Of a stretch of 9,146 bases of DNA, positions 1 to 6,835 are shown in pieces. Location of the stretch: the NCBI GenBank assembly GCA_025353085.1, contig JANXRI010000030.1, positions 1 to 9,146 of the forward strand. Direction: 5' to 3'. Position 1 is the stretch's first letter; each line of letters starts with the position of its first letter. The position numbers and the translations under genes are program-made. The notes below the pieces were generated by a model, which had not been told where the DNA came from, searched no databases, and saw nothing but the letters and a program-made list of their open reading frames with translations. Source of the stretch: Betaproteobacteria bacterium. GTDB lineage: Bacteria; Pseudomonadota; Gammaproteobacteria; Burkholderiales; SG8-41.

Positions 1-1
1 C

Positions 2-649
2 TTTTTGCCGCTGCAAAACCGTCGCGTTGCAGGTGACTCGAATGTCGCGGAACTCTCGGCGGGGGGCAAGCATGTGGTCATCATTGGCGGGGGCGATACC
101 GGCTCAGACTGCGTCGGTACCTCAAACCGACATGGCGCCGCTTCGGTCACTCAGTTTGAACTGTTGCCGATGCCGCCGGACCTCGACAAAAATCCGGTAT
201 GGCCGTACTGGCCTCAGCGCTTGCGCACATCGTCTTCGCACGAAGAAGGCGCGAAGCGCGACTGGGCGGTTGTGACCAAGCGCTTGGAAGGCAGCAACGG
301 CATAGTCGACAAGCTGGTGGCCGCCCGCATCGAGTGGAAAGACGGCAAAATGCAGGAGGTGCCCGGCTCCGAGTTTGAGATGAAGGCCGACCTGGTGCTG
401 CTCGCGATGGGTTTCGTTTCGCCGGCGCAATCGATGCTGGACGCGTTCGGTGTAGACAAGGACGCACGCGGCAACGCCAAAGCGGTAACCGACGGCGCCG
501 GCAGTTATGCGACTTCGGTGCCCAAGGTCTTCGCAGCAGGCGACGTGCGGCGCGGTCAATCGCTGGTGGTGTGGGCGATTCGCGAAGGGCGGCAATGCGC
601 GCGCGCGATCGACGAATTTCTAATGGGATCGTCGGTTTTGCCGCGGTAG
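2..649 (+). CDS. gltD: Glutamate synthase (NADPH) small subunit, C-terminal part, cut by the window edge
   Basis: The frame is open to the left edge, so this is the C-terminal portion of a longer protein. GltD family members are usually about 480 residues, and about 215 codons are visible here. The family passes electrons from NADPH through FAD and iron-sulfur clusters to the large subunit GltB, which makes glutamate from glutamine and 2-oxoglutarate in the cytoplasm. Visible marks are a Rossmann NADPH-binding segment VVIIGGGDTGSDC at about residues 24-37, the flanking GltD-type stretch SVTQFELLPMPP, and the C-terminal FAD-contact motif VFAAGDVRRGQSLVVWAIREG. The N-terminal iron-sulfur cysteines lie outside the window. 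gltB would be expected further upstream. No clear terminator follows the TAG stop. Related pyridine-nucleotide oxidoreductases share the fold, but the motif wording fits GltD best. Confidence 0.93.
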   Translation, partial: FLPLQNRRVAGDSNVAELSAGGKHVVIIGGGDTGSDCVGTSNRHGAASVTQFELLPMPPDLDKNPVWPYWPQRLRTSSSHEEGAKRDWAVVTKRLEGSNGIVDKLVAARIEWKDGKMQEVPGSEFEMKADLVLLAMGFVSPAQSMLDAFGVDKDARGNAKAVTDGAGSYATSVPKVFAAGDVRRGQSLVVWAIREGRQCARAIDEFLMGSSVLPR

Positions 650-742
650 GCGACGCTGACGGTTCGGTCGTTCTAAAATGACTTCCTGGCTAGCTACCCC
701 GCGTCTGCAGCCGACGTGCGGTCGCCGCGCAAAACACGAATC

Positions 743-778
743 ATGAAGTTAAAAACCAAAACCACCCGCCTTCCGTAG
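743..778 (+). other. Tiny 11-codon frame ending one base before hemE (possible leader peptide)
   Basis: ATG at 743 opens a frame encoding MKLKTKTTRLP and stops with TAG at 776-778. One base separates the stop from the hemE ATG at 780. No good Shine-Dalgarno sequence precedes either start, so ribosomes finishing this frame could re-initiate at hemE. That is inferred only from spacing. The peptide is basic and rich in Thr and Lys, without a run of a single regulatory amino acid. A frame this short can arise by chance. The rest of the gap 650-779 shows only an isolated TAAAAT (674-679), with no matching -35 at proper distance. Confidence 0.2.
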
Positions 779-779
779 C

Positions 780-1856
780 ATGTCCGATCTCAAGAACGAC
801 ACATTCATTCGCGCCCTGCTTCGCCAGCCCACGCCCTATACGCCTGTCTGGTTGATGCGCCAAGCCGGCCGGTATTTGCCCGAATACAATCAGACGCGCG
901 CTCGTGCGGGAAATTTTCTCGCACTGTGCAAGAATCCCAATTACGCAACCGAGGTGACGCTGCAGCCGCTGGCGCGATACGCGCTCGATGCGGCGATTGT
1001 GTTCTCGGATATTTTGACGATTCCGGACGCCATGGGTCTGGGATTGTATTTCGCTGAGGGTGAAGGTCCGCGGTTTGAGCGCCCGCTGCGGGATGAATCG
1101 GAGATCCGGAAGCTGGCCCCGCCCGATCCGACGACGCATTTGCGCTACGTGCTGGACGCGGTTAGTCAGGTCAGACGTGCGCTGGATGGCAGCGTCCCAC
1201 TAATTGGATTTTCGGGCAGCCCGTTCACGCTTGCGTGTTACATGATCGAAGGCCGCGGCAGCAGCGATTTTGCATCCGTCAAGAAAATGCTCTACCAGCG
1301 TCCGGACCTCCTGCATCGAATACTCGGGGTTAATGCCGAAGCAGTGACCGCTTACTTGAACGCGCAGATAGAAGCCGGCGCACAAGCCGTTATGATTTTT
1401 GATACTTGGGGCGGAGCGCTTACAACGTCCGCTTACGAAGAGTTCTCGCTTGAGTACATGCGCCGCATCATCAGCGGCATCGAGCGCGAACACGCTGGCT
1501 TGCGAGTGCCAAATATCGTTTTCACCAAGGGAGGCGGTGGTTGGCTGGAGCGCATCGCAGCAATCGATTGCGACGCAGTTGGACTCGACTGGACGGTCGA
1601 CATCGCATCTGCACGCGCGCGTATAGGCGCGCAAGTCGCGTTGCAAGGCAATCTGGATCCAGCGATCTTGCTGTCGTCGCCGAAAGCGATCGAACGTGAG
1701 GCCACCAAGATTCTCTCGGGTTTCGGCAGCGGCAGTGGGCACGTATTCAATTTAGGGCACGGAATTTCCCAATTCACGCCACCCGAAAACGTCTCGGCGC
1801 TGGTCGAGGCGGTGCGTCGGCTAAGCCTCGCATACCACCAAGAACCGCGCCAATAG
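780..1856 (+). CDS. hemE: Uroporphyrinogen decarboxylase
   Basis: This enzyme removes the four acetate carboxyl groups of uroporphyrinogen III to give coproporphyrinogen III, a step shared by haem synthesis in the cytoplasm. The 358-residue length is close to the usual 350-360. All landmark motifs are present: PVWLMRQAGRYLPEY at residues 22-36 with the substrate-binding arginines R27 and R31, the key aspartate D77 in FSDILTIPDAMG, Y154 in CYMIEGRGSSDF, DTWGG at 208-212, and H327 in FNLGHGI near the C-terminus. The ATG at 780 gives the standard family N-terminus, although no clear Shine-Dalgarno sequence precedes it. Its stop is followed by the 311 bp gap before priA. Nothing in the sequence suggests damage or transfer. 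Confidence 0.98.
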   Translation: MSDLKNDTFIRALLRQPTPYTPVWLMRQAGRYLPEYNQTRARAGNFLALCKNPNYATEVTLQPLARYALDAAIVFSDILTIPDAMGLGLYFAEGEGPRFERPLRDESEIRKLAPPDPTTHLRYVLDAVSQVRRALDGSVPLIGFSGSPFTLACYMIEGRGSSDFASVKKMLYQRPDLLHRILGVNAEAVTAYLNAQIEAGAQAVMIFDTWGGALTTSAYEEFSLEYMRRIISGIEREHAGLRVPNIVFTKGGGGWLERIAAIDCDAVGLDWTVDIASARARIGAQVALQGNLDPAILLSSPKAIEREATKILSGFGSGSGHVFNLGHGISQFTPPENVSALVEAVRRLSLAYHQEPRQ

Positions 1857-1885
1857 TGGGTCTGCGGAGGGCTTGCCCCAGCAAC

Positions 1886-1894
1886 TTATGCACA
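1886..1894 (+). promoter_or_regulatory. DnaA box (TTATGCACA)
   Basis: This is an exact match to the TTATNCACA consensus bound by the initiator DnaA, 30 bases after the hemE stop. A second perfect box on the same strand starts 169 bases downstream. Chance occurrence of any one perfect box in 311 bp, counting both strands, is about one percent, so a pair is unlikely to be accidental. Binding itself is inferred. Confidence 0.55.
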
Positions 1895-1962
1895 GCACGG
1901 GTCGGCGTTCCATTGTTCAATAACAACACTGTGGCTTTCCCTCTGACAGCATCGTTAAACCA

Positions 1963-1991
1963 TTGAAGTGTTGAGACTTAATTCGTATAAA
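1963..1991 (+). promoter_or_regulatory. Sigma70-type promoter, likely for priA
   Basis: A -35 hexamer TTGAAG (1963-1968, four of six matches) and a -10 hexamer TATAAA (1986-1991, five of six) are separated by an ideal 17 bases in an AT-rich context. Transcription would start near 1998, about 170 bases before the priA start, and would run at once through the stem-loop at 2006-2043. The promoter sits between the two DnaA boxes, so DnaA control is conceivable. Confidence 0.5.
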
Positions 1992-2005
1992 ACGAAAAGT
2001 ACAAG

Positions 2006-2043
2006 AAAATCAGGGGTGCGCTTTTGCGGCGCGCCTGAATTTT
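2006..2043 (+). terminator. Strong stem-loop; possible hemE terminator or priA leader structure
   Basis: A seven-pair inner stem GGTGCGC (2015-2021) with GCGCGCC (2029-2035), containing one G-T wobble, closes a seven-base loop. It is extended by an A-rich left arm AAAATCA and a matching T-rich right arm TGAATTTT with one bulged base and a GG bulge. The flanking A and T tracts make it look like a bidirectional intrinsic terminator. The T run is only four long, so termination strength is uncertain. Its position just after the predicted promoter also allows a leader or attenuator role. Confidence 0.45.
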
Positions 2044-2054
2044 AATCAACAAAG

Positions 2055-2063
2055 TTATCCACA
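2055..2063 (+). promoter_or_regulatory. DnaA box (TTATCCACA)
   Basis: This is an exact match to the strongest form of the DnaA-binding consensus. It lies just after the stem-loop in a roughly 70% AT segment, 104 bases before the priA ATG. Orientation is the same as the box at 1886. Function is inferred from sequence only. Confidence 0.6.
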
Positions 2064-2135
2064 AAAGTTTGGGTTGTCTCAAAAATACGTGCTTACTAAA
2101 TGACTTGCGCGCTGTTTTAAGAATTCACTCTAGCT

Positions 2136-2151
2136 GTAGGCGATAACCTAC
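2136..2151. repeat. Small inverted repeat just upstream of priA
   Basis: GTAGG (2136-2140) and CCTAC (2147-2151) form a perfect five-base inverted repeat around CGATAA, ending 16 bases before the priA ATG. It could be a short hairpin or a half-site pair for a regulator. It is short enough to be accidental. Confidence 0.25.
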
Positions 2152-2167
2152 GCATCTTTAATCGGCC

Positions 2168-4363
2168 ATGATGAAATTTGTGCGGGTTGCTCTCGACGTA
2201 CCGCTGCCGACTTTATTCGATTACGCAGCGGCTGCGATTCACCAGGAAGACGTCGGAAGACGCGTGCTGGTGCCGTTTGGAAAAAAAATAGCTGTTGGCG
2301 TCGTCATGGAATTGGCGGAGTCAACGTCGCTCTCGGCGGAACGGGTACGACATGTATTAAGCATCCTGCGGGATGTGCCGGCATTGCCATCAGATGTGCT
2401 GAGCTTGCTCAGATTTTGTAGCGAGTACTACCATCATCCGCTGGGCGCGGTCGTTCTCAATGCGTTGCCCACCCGACTTCGGCGCCGTCAGCAGCTAAAG
2501 CTCGAAGAAAAAAAAGCGTTCCGTATCACGGACGCCGGACGCACATTTGATCCATCCACCTTACCGGTACGCGCACAAGTAAAGCGCGAGCTACTCGCGC
2601 TGTTACGGAAAACCGGCAGAGCGATCGATGAAGCGATGCTTTACGCTGTAGCGCCGACTGCACGTAGTAATCTGAAAGCAATGCTTACGCTCGGTTGGGT
2701 TGAGCCATACGCATGTTCACCTGCTCTAGCATCCGTTGCGGCCGAAGTGAGTCAGACCGAAGGCCCGGCGTTGACCGACGAGCAAAAAATTACGCTCGAC
2801 AGTGTTCGCAGCAGACACGTCGGTTTTACGCCGTGGTTGCTCATGGGTGTCACCGGCAGCGGCAAAACGGAGATTTATTTGCAGCTCATTAGCGACGTGC
2901 TCCGCCGCGGTCGTCAGGCTCTGGTCTTAGTTCCCGAAATTAACTTAACACCGCAATTGGAAGCGATGGTGCGTGCGCGTTTTCCATCGACAGCGGTTGT
3001 GTCGTTACATAGCGGTTTAAACGAAAGCGAGCGCTTACGTGGATGGCTTGCTGCACAGTCTGGCGCCGCCGGAATCGTGCTCGGCACGCGGCTCTCAATA
3101 TTTACGCCGCTACCGAAGCTCGGTCTGATTATCGTCGATGAAGAACACGATCCGTCATTCAAGCAAATGGACGGGCTGCGTTACTCAGCGCGCGACTTGG
3201 CACTCGTGCGCGCAAAAGCGCGTGCGATTCCTATCCTGCTCGGCTCGGCGACACCTGCGCTTGAAACGTTTCAAAACGCGATGACCGGCAGCTACCGGTT
3301 ACTCACGCTGACCCGGCCCGTCAACGCCATGCCGGCCGAAATTGAATATATCGATACGCGCAACTCGCCGCTCATCGATGGCATGTCGCAAGATCTCCTG
3401 AAGGCGGTCGAGGCGACCATGCACCGCGGCGAGCAAAGTCTGGTGTTCATTAACCGGCGAGGTTACGCGCCGGTGCTGATATGTCGAAGTTGCAACTGGA
3501 CCGCCGACTGCGTGCGCTGCTCAGCGAAACTCGTTCTGCATGCGACGGCGCGCCGCCTTCAATGCCATCACTGCGGTCATCACGAAATAATTCCCGCCGC
3601 GTGCCCGGCGTGCGGCAATCACGATCTGCTGCCGCTCGGCCAAGGCACCCAGCGGATTGAATCAGCGCTCGCGCGGACGTTTCCGGCGGCGCGCATATTA
3701 CGAGTGGACCGAGACAGCACCCGGCGCAAACACGCTTGGCAAGACATGCGCCGTCAAATTCAAGCGCAGGAGGTCGATATTCTGGTGGGCACACAAATCC
3801 TCGCCAAAGGACATGACTTTCCGCAGCTCAACTTGGTCGGCATCATCAATTCCGACAGTTCTTTGTACAGTACGGATTTTCGCGCCGGCGAGCGGCTGTT
3901 TGCGCGTTTAACCCAAGTCGCGGGCAGGGCGGGCCGAGGCGCCACGCGCGGCCGCGTATTGATTCAGACCGAATTTCCGCAGCATCCGCTGTATCGGGCC
4001 TTGAGCCGCCACGACTACCCGGCATACGCGCAAGAACTTCTCGCCGAACGCAAGCAAGCGGGTTTCCCGCCGTTCGTTCACCAAGCGGTGCTACGCGCCG
4101 AAGCGCCGCAGTTAGCCTTGGCACTCAAATTCCTTGCGCGCGCGGCTGAAATTGCGGGTGACCTGAATGCTGCGGTGACGATTTACGATCCGGTCGCCGC
4201 CAGCCTTGTTCGTCTGGCTGGTCTAGAGCGTGCGCAATTGACCGTGCAGGCGCATTCGCGCACAACGCTGCAAAAGTTTCTACGCAGGTGGCACGCTCAA
4301 CTTTGCGCGGTCGCTGAACGTAAAGTGCGGTGGGCGCTCGACGTCGATCCACTCGAGGTGTGA
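2168..4363 (+). CDS. priA: Primosomal replication restart helicase PriA
   Basis: PriA recognises stalled or collapsed forks, unwinds the lagging strand 3' to 5', and reloads the replicative helicase with PriB and DnaT-type partners. The 731-residue product is of family length. An N-terminal 3'-end-binding domain covers about residues 1-105, followed by a winged-helix region. The DEAH-type motor has Walker A GVTGSGKT at 227-234, the DEEH box at 324-327, GTQILAKGHDF at 541-551 and the arginine-finger motif QVAGRAGRG at 583-591. Eight zinc-binding cysteines, C439, C442, C448, C451, C466, C469, C479 and C482, form the two metal sites between motor lobes. The start is a double ATG (2168 or 2171). 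The second would give the common MKFVRVALDVPLP N-terminus. No Shine-Dalgarno sequence is visible. A TTTAAT (2157-2162) lies five bases before the ATG. Confidence 0.98.
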   Translation: MMKFVRVALDVPLPTLFDYAAAAIHQEDVGRRVLVPFGKKIAVGVVMELAESTSLSAERVRHVLSILRDVPALPSDVLSLLRFCSEYYHHPLGAVVLNALPTRLRRRQQLKLEEKKAFRITDAGRTFDPSTLPVRAQVKRELLALLRKTGRAIDEAMLYAVAPTARSNLKAMLTLGWVEPYACSPALASVAAEVSQTEGPALTDEQKITLDSVRSRHVGFTPWLLMGVTGSGKTEIYLQLISDVLRRGRQALVLVPEINLTPQLEAMVRARFPSTAVVSLHSGLNESERLRGWLAAQSGAAGIVLGTRLSIFTPLPKLGLIIVDEEHDPSFKQMDGLRYSARDLALVRAKARAIPILLGSATPALETFQNAMTGSYRLLTLTRPVNAMPAEIEYIDTRNSPLIDGMSQDLLKAVEATMHRGEQSLVFINRRGYAPVLICRSCNWTADCVRCSAKLVLHATARRLQCHHCGHHEIIPAACPACGNHDLLPLGQGTQRIESALARTFPAARILRVDRDSTRRKHAWQDMRRQIQAQEVDILVGTQILAKGHDFPQLNLVGIINSDSSLYSTDFRAGERLFARLTQVAGRAGRGATRGRVLIQTEFPQHPLYRALSRHDYPAYAQELLAERKQAGFPPFVHQAVLRAEAPQLALALKFLARAAEIAGDLNAAVTIYDPVAASLVRLAGLERAQLTVQAHSRTTLQKFLRRWHAQLCAVAERKVRWALDVDPLEV

Positions 4364-4387
4364 GTCAGGCTTTAGGCATGTCTTGCA

Positions 4388-4396
4388 TGCTAGAAT
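4388..4396 (+). promoter_or_regulatory. Extended -10 promoter for argS
   Basis: TG at 4388-4389, one spacer base, then TAGAAT (4391-4396, five of six matches to TATAAT) make an extended -10 element in the 99 bp gap between priA and argS. No good -35 lies at 16-18 bases, which extended -10 promoters tolerate. Transcription would start near 4403, giving a leader of about 60 bases. It implies argS and the following envelope genes can be transcribed independently of priA. Confidence 0.5.
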
Positions 4397-4462
4397 CTGC
4401 GACTTTTTATCGCACCGCATTTCACTGCCTGACAACGAGTTAATCGAATCGACGATCAAAGC

Positions 4463-6208
4463 ATGACGACTTTCGACTTTCCAGATCTGCGCGCGCATGT
4501 TGCCGATTTGATGGATGCAGCGCGCGCCGTGGTCGCGCCGTCCGAGACCGGAGTGGTGGCGGTGGTCGAGCGCCCTAAACAGGCGCAGCACGGCGATTAC
4601 GCATGCAACGTCGCCATGCAGCTTGCCAAGCCCTTGAAGCGCAATCCGCGCGAAATCGCGACGGCATTGATCGCCGCGATCCCAGCTTCGCCGTATATCG
4701 ACAAGGCCGAAATCGCGGGCGCCGGCTTCATCAATCTTTTTCTGAAACCGGACATCAAGCGCGCGATCGTGCCGCATATCTTGGCGCGCGGGACGGAATT
4801 CGGCAACGCGGCGATTAGATCGACCCCCAAGGTTCAGGTCGAGTTTGTTTCAGCGAATCCGACCGGCCCCTTGCACGTCGGCCATGGTCGCGGCGCGGCA
4901 TTCGGGGCGAGTCTCGCTAACGTTCTGACCACCGCCGGCTTCGACGTTCAGCGCGAGTATTACGTCAATGACGCCGGCCGTCAGATGGACATTCTGGCGT
5001 TATCGACCTGGCTCCGATATCTAGAGTTGGGCGAAGTAACCGTCGCATTTCCGCCCACCGCGTATCAGGGAGATTACGTAAAAGTAATGGCGCAGGCGCT
5101 TCGGCTTCAAGACAGTAAGCGCTACCTCCGTGACGCGGCTGAAGTCTTCGACGGCGCGCCTGACGAAGTAGCAGACCCTGAACTGCGTCTCGATCATTTG
5201 ATCGGTAACGCCAAGCGTTTGCTCGGCGCCGATTATGCAATCATCCACGCCTGCGCGTTGCATACACAGTTGGCCGATTGCCGCGAAGATCTCGCGGCAT
5301 TCGGCGTGTCGTTCGACTGCTGGTACTCGGAACAGTCGCTATACGCCAGCGGCAAAATCAAGCGTGCGCTCGACCAGCTGGAAACCGGTGGACATCTTTA
5401 CGTAAAGGATGGCGCGACGTGGTTTCGATCGACGGCGTTCGGTGATGAGAAGGACCGCGTGGTTTGTCGCGAGAACGGCCAGTTCACGTACTTCGCGTCG
5501 GACATTGCCTATCACCTCGATAAAATTGAGCGCGGCTTCTCGCGCGTGATCGACGTGTGGGGCGCCGATCATCACGGTTATATTCCGCGCGTCAAAGGCG
5601 CGCTGGCCGCGCTCGGTGCGAATCCCGGTCAGCTCGAGGTTGCGCTCGTCCAGTTTGCCGTGTTGTTTCGAGGGGGCGAAAAGGTATCGATGTCGACACG
5701 TTCCGGCGAGTTCGTCACGCTGCGCGAGCTGCGTGCAGAAGTCGGCAACGACGCGGCGCGTTTTTTCTACGTGCTGCGCAAAAGCGACCAGCATCTCGAT
5801 TTCGATCTCGACCTCGCCAAGTCGCAGAGCAACGACAATCCGGTTTATTACGTGCAATACGCACATGCACGCGTCTGCAGCTTGCTCGAGCAATGGGGCG
5901 GCCAGACAGCCGCCCTGGCAAGTACGGATCCGTCGCCGCTCACGGCGGAACCGGAATCGGCCCTGTTGTCGCGACTCTCGGAATATCCGATCGTCATCGA
6001 GAACGCAGCGCGTGAGCTGTCACCTCATCTGGTGGCCTTTTATTTGCGCGAACTTGCCGCCGAGTTTCACAGCTATTACAACGGCACCCGCCTGCTGGTT
6101 GCCGAAGAGCCGCTCAAACTCGCGCGCGTCGCACTGGCTGTCGCCGTCAGGCACGTTTTAAGGAACGGGCTCGCGGTCCTGGGTGTGTCAGCACCTGAAA
6201 AAATGTAA
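4463..6208 (+). CDS. argS: Arginyl-tRNA synthetase
   Basis: This class I enzyme attaches arginine to tRNA-Arg in the cytoplasm. The 581 residues carry an N-terminal Add-1 domain that binds the tRNA D-loop. The HIGH-type signature is SANPTGPLHVGHGRG, with HVGHG at 138-142. The KMSKS-equivalent loop is degenerate: K407-V-S-M-S-T-R-S-G. The C-terminal DALR anticodon-binding domain is marked by NPVYYVQYAHARVC and continues to the end at LAVLGVSAPEKM. ATG at 4463 gives the expected N-terminus. The ribosome-binding site is weak. The stop lies nine bases before the SPOR gene, so the two are probably co-transcribed. No frameshift or missing motif is seen. Confidence 0.98.
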   Translation: MTTFDFPDLRAHVADLMDAARAVVAPSETGVVAVVERPKQAQHGDYACNVAMQLAKPLKRNPREIATALIAAIPASPYIDKAEIAGAGFINLFLKPDIKRAIVPHILARGTEFGNAAIRSTPKVQVEFVSANPTGPLHVGHGRGAAFGASLANVLTTAGFDVQREYYVNDAGRQMDILALSTWLRYLELGEVTVAFPPTAYQGDYVKVMAQALRLQDSKRYLRDAAEVFDGAPDEVADPELRLDHLIGNAKRLLGADYAIIHACALHTQLADCREDLAAFGVSFDCWYSEQSLYASGKIKRALDQLETGGHLYVKDGATWFRSTAFGDEKDRVVCRENGQFTYFASDIAYHLDKIERGFSRVIDVWGADHHGYIPRVKGALAALGANPGQLEVALVQFAVLFRGGEKVSMSTRSGEFVTLRELRAEVGNDAARFFYVLRKSDQHLDFDLDLAKSQSNDNPVYYVQYAHARVCSLLEQWGGQTAALASTDPSPLTAEPESALLSRLSEYPIVIENAARELSPHLVAFYLRELAAEFHSYYNGTRLLVAEEPLKLARVALAVAVRHVLRNGLAVLGVSAPEKM

Positions 6209-6211
6209 AAT
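6206..6211 (+). promoter_or_regulatory. -10-like TAAAAT overlapping the argS stop, possible leaderless start for the SPOR gene
   Basis: TAAAAT matches five of six -10 positions and is placed so that the predicted first transcribed base would be the A of the ATG at 6218. No convincing -35 is present at 16-18 bases, and the SPOR gene has no Shine-Dalgarno sequence. A leaderless transcript is therefore possible but unproven. The alternative is plain read-through from argS. Confidence 0.25.
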
Positions 6212-6217
6212 TCGGCC

Positions 6218-6820
6218 ATGAGCAAGGACTACAAAGGGCCCGCCAAACGAGCGAGCGGCAGCCAAAGCGGCGCCGGGTCGTTGCTGGTTGGTATTCTGAT
6301 CGGCCTGCTGATGGGGCTCGGTATTGCGCTTGCGGTCGCGTGGTACATCAATAAGATGCCGACGCCATTCGTCAACCGGACGGCGCCCCCACCGAAACAA
6401 GAACTGCCGAAACATCAGGATGCGGCCAAAAGCGAAGACAGACCGGCCAAATCAACGGATGGCAAGCCGCGGTTTGATTTTTACAAAATACTGCCCGGCT
6501 CGGAAGAGCCGGTCACCGAGCAGCAATTTAAAGACGCCCAGCGCAAGCCGGCGCAGGTGACAGAAACGTTTTACCTGCAGGCGGGCGCGTTCCAGAACGC
6601 GTCCGACGCCGATAATCTGAAAGCCCGTTTGGCGCTCGCGGGCATGGCTGCTTCTGTCCAGACGACCGCCTTGCCCGACAAAGGCGTTTGGCACCGTGTG
6701 CGCGTAGGCCCGTATACTGCAATCGAGGACTTGAATCGGGCGCGTGACACTTTGAAACAAAACGGTGTCGAGACGACTCTAATCAAGGTTCGCGAAACGC
6801 CGGCGCAGGCTGTCAAGTAA
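6218..6820 (+). CDS. Membrane-anchored SPOR-domain protein (FtsN/DedD-like)
   Basis: A short basic cytoplasmic N-terminus is followed by one membrane segment at about residues 21-44 (LLVGILIGLLMGLGIALAVA). Then comes a Pro/Lys/Glu-rich periplasmic linker, and a C-terminal SPOR domain from about 117 to 193 opening with TFYLQAGAFQNASDADNLK and including WHRVRVGPYTA. SPOR domains bind glycan strands stripped of stem peptides at the division septum, so the protein likely acts in cell division or peptidoglycan remodelling. The 200-residue size and layout resemble DedD or a small FtsN, but I cannot tell which, so no symbol is given. It contains no cysteine, so it is not a direct disulfide substrate of the dsbA products encoded downstream. 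It begins nine bases after argS and ends 15 bases before dsbA. Confidence 0.9.
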   Translation: MSKDYKGPAKRASGSQSGAGSLLVGILIGLLMGLGIALAVAWYINKMPTPFVNRTAPPPKQELPKHQDAAKSEDRPAKSTDGKPRFDFYKILPGSEEPVTEQQFKDAQRKPAQVTETFYLQAGAFQNASDADNLKARLALAGMAASVQTTALPDKGVWHRVRVGPYTAIEDLNRARDTLKQNGVETTLIKVRETPAQAVK

Positions 6821-6825
6821 ATTTT

Positions 6826-6830
6826 GGGAG
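6826..6830 (+). promoter_or_regulatory. Ribosome-binding site GGGAG deciding the dsbA start
   Basis: GGGAG sits five bases before the ATG at 6836, the best Shine-Dalgarno match seen before any gene in this window. It argues against initiation at the in-frame TTG at 6824, which overlaps it. The ATG at 6836 also gives a normal signal peptide. Confidence 0.8.
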
Positions 6831-6835
6831 ACAAA

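Larger units (their letters stand above)
1857..2167 (+). other. Gene-free hemE-priA region with DnaA boxes, AT-rich segments, promoter and stem-loop
   Basis: No plausible coding frame occupies this 311 bp. The segments 1961-2010 (14 of 50 bases G or C) and 2041-2100 (18 of 60) are strongly AT-rich against GC-rich neighbours. They contain or flank two perfect TTATNCACA DnaA boxes, a TTGAAG-17-TATAAA promoter, a long stem-loop and, near the priA start, a small inverted repeat. The combination could be a DnaA-regulated priA promoter or a replication-origin-like element. Two boxes are few for a full origin, so I do not call it oriC. Confidence 0.6.

Noticed and set aside
1857..1885. GGG-CTTG-CCC mini-hairpin right after hemE as its terminator
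   Set aside because: The stem is only three pairs and no T tract follows. The stem-loop at 2006-2043 is a better candidate.
2044..2057. Near-match to an IHF site (AATCAA then TTA) beside the second DnaA box
   Set aside because: The spacer is five bases where the consensus needs four, so it is not a valid match.
4364..4433. Inverted repeat GTCAGGC / GCCTGAC spanning the priA-argS gap
   Set aside because: Seven-base arms 56 bases apart are expected by chance with fair probability in 100 bp, and no T run or further pairing supports a hairpin.
5339..5893. Long antisense open frame of 184 codons opposite argS
   Set aside because: It lies wholly inside a well-conserved argS and reads as compositionally biased Arg/Ala/Val sequence with no recognisable motif. 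It is a GC-rich shadow frame. The same applies to the other long antisense frames over gltD, hemE, priA and the dsbA genes.
6824..6835. TTG start for dsbA adding four residues (MGDK)
   Set aside because: The TTG overlaps the GGGAG ribosome-binding site that serves the ATG at 6836, and the ATG gives a normal signal peptide.
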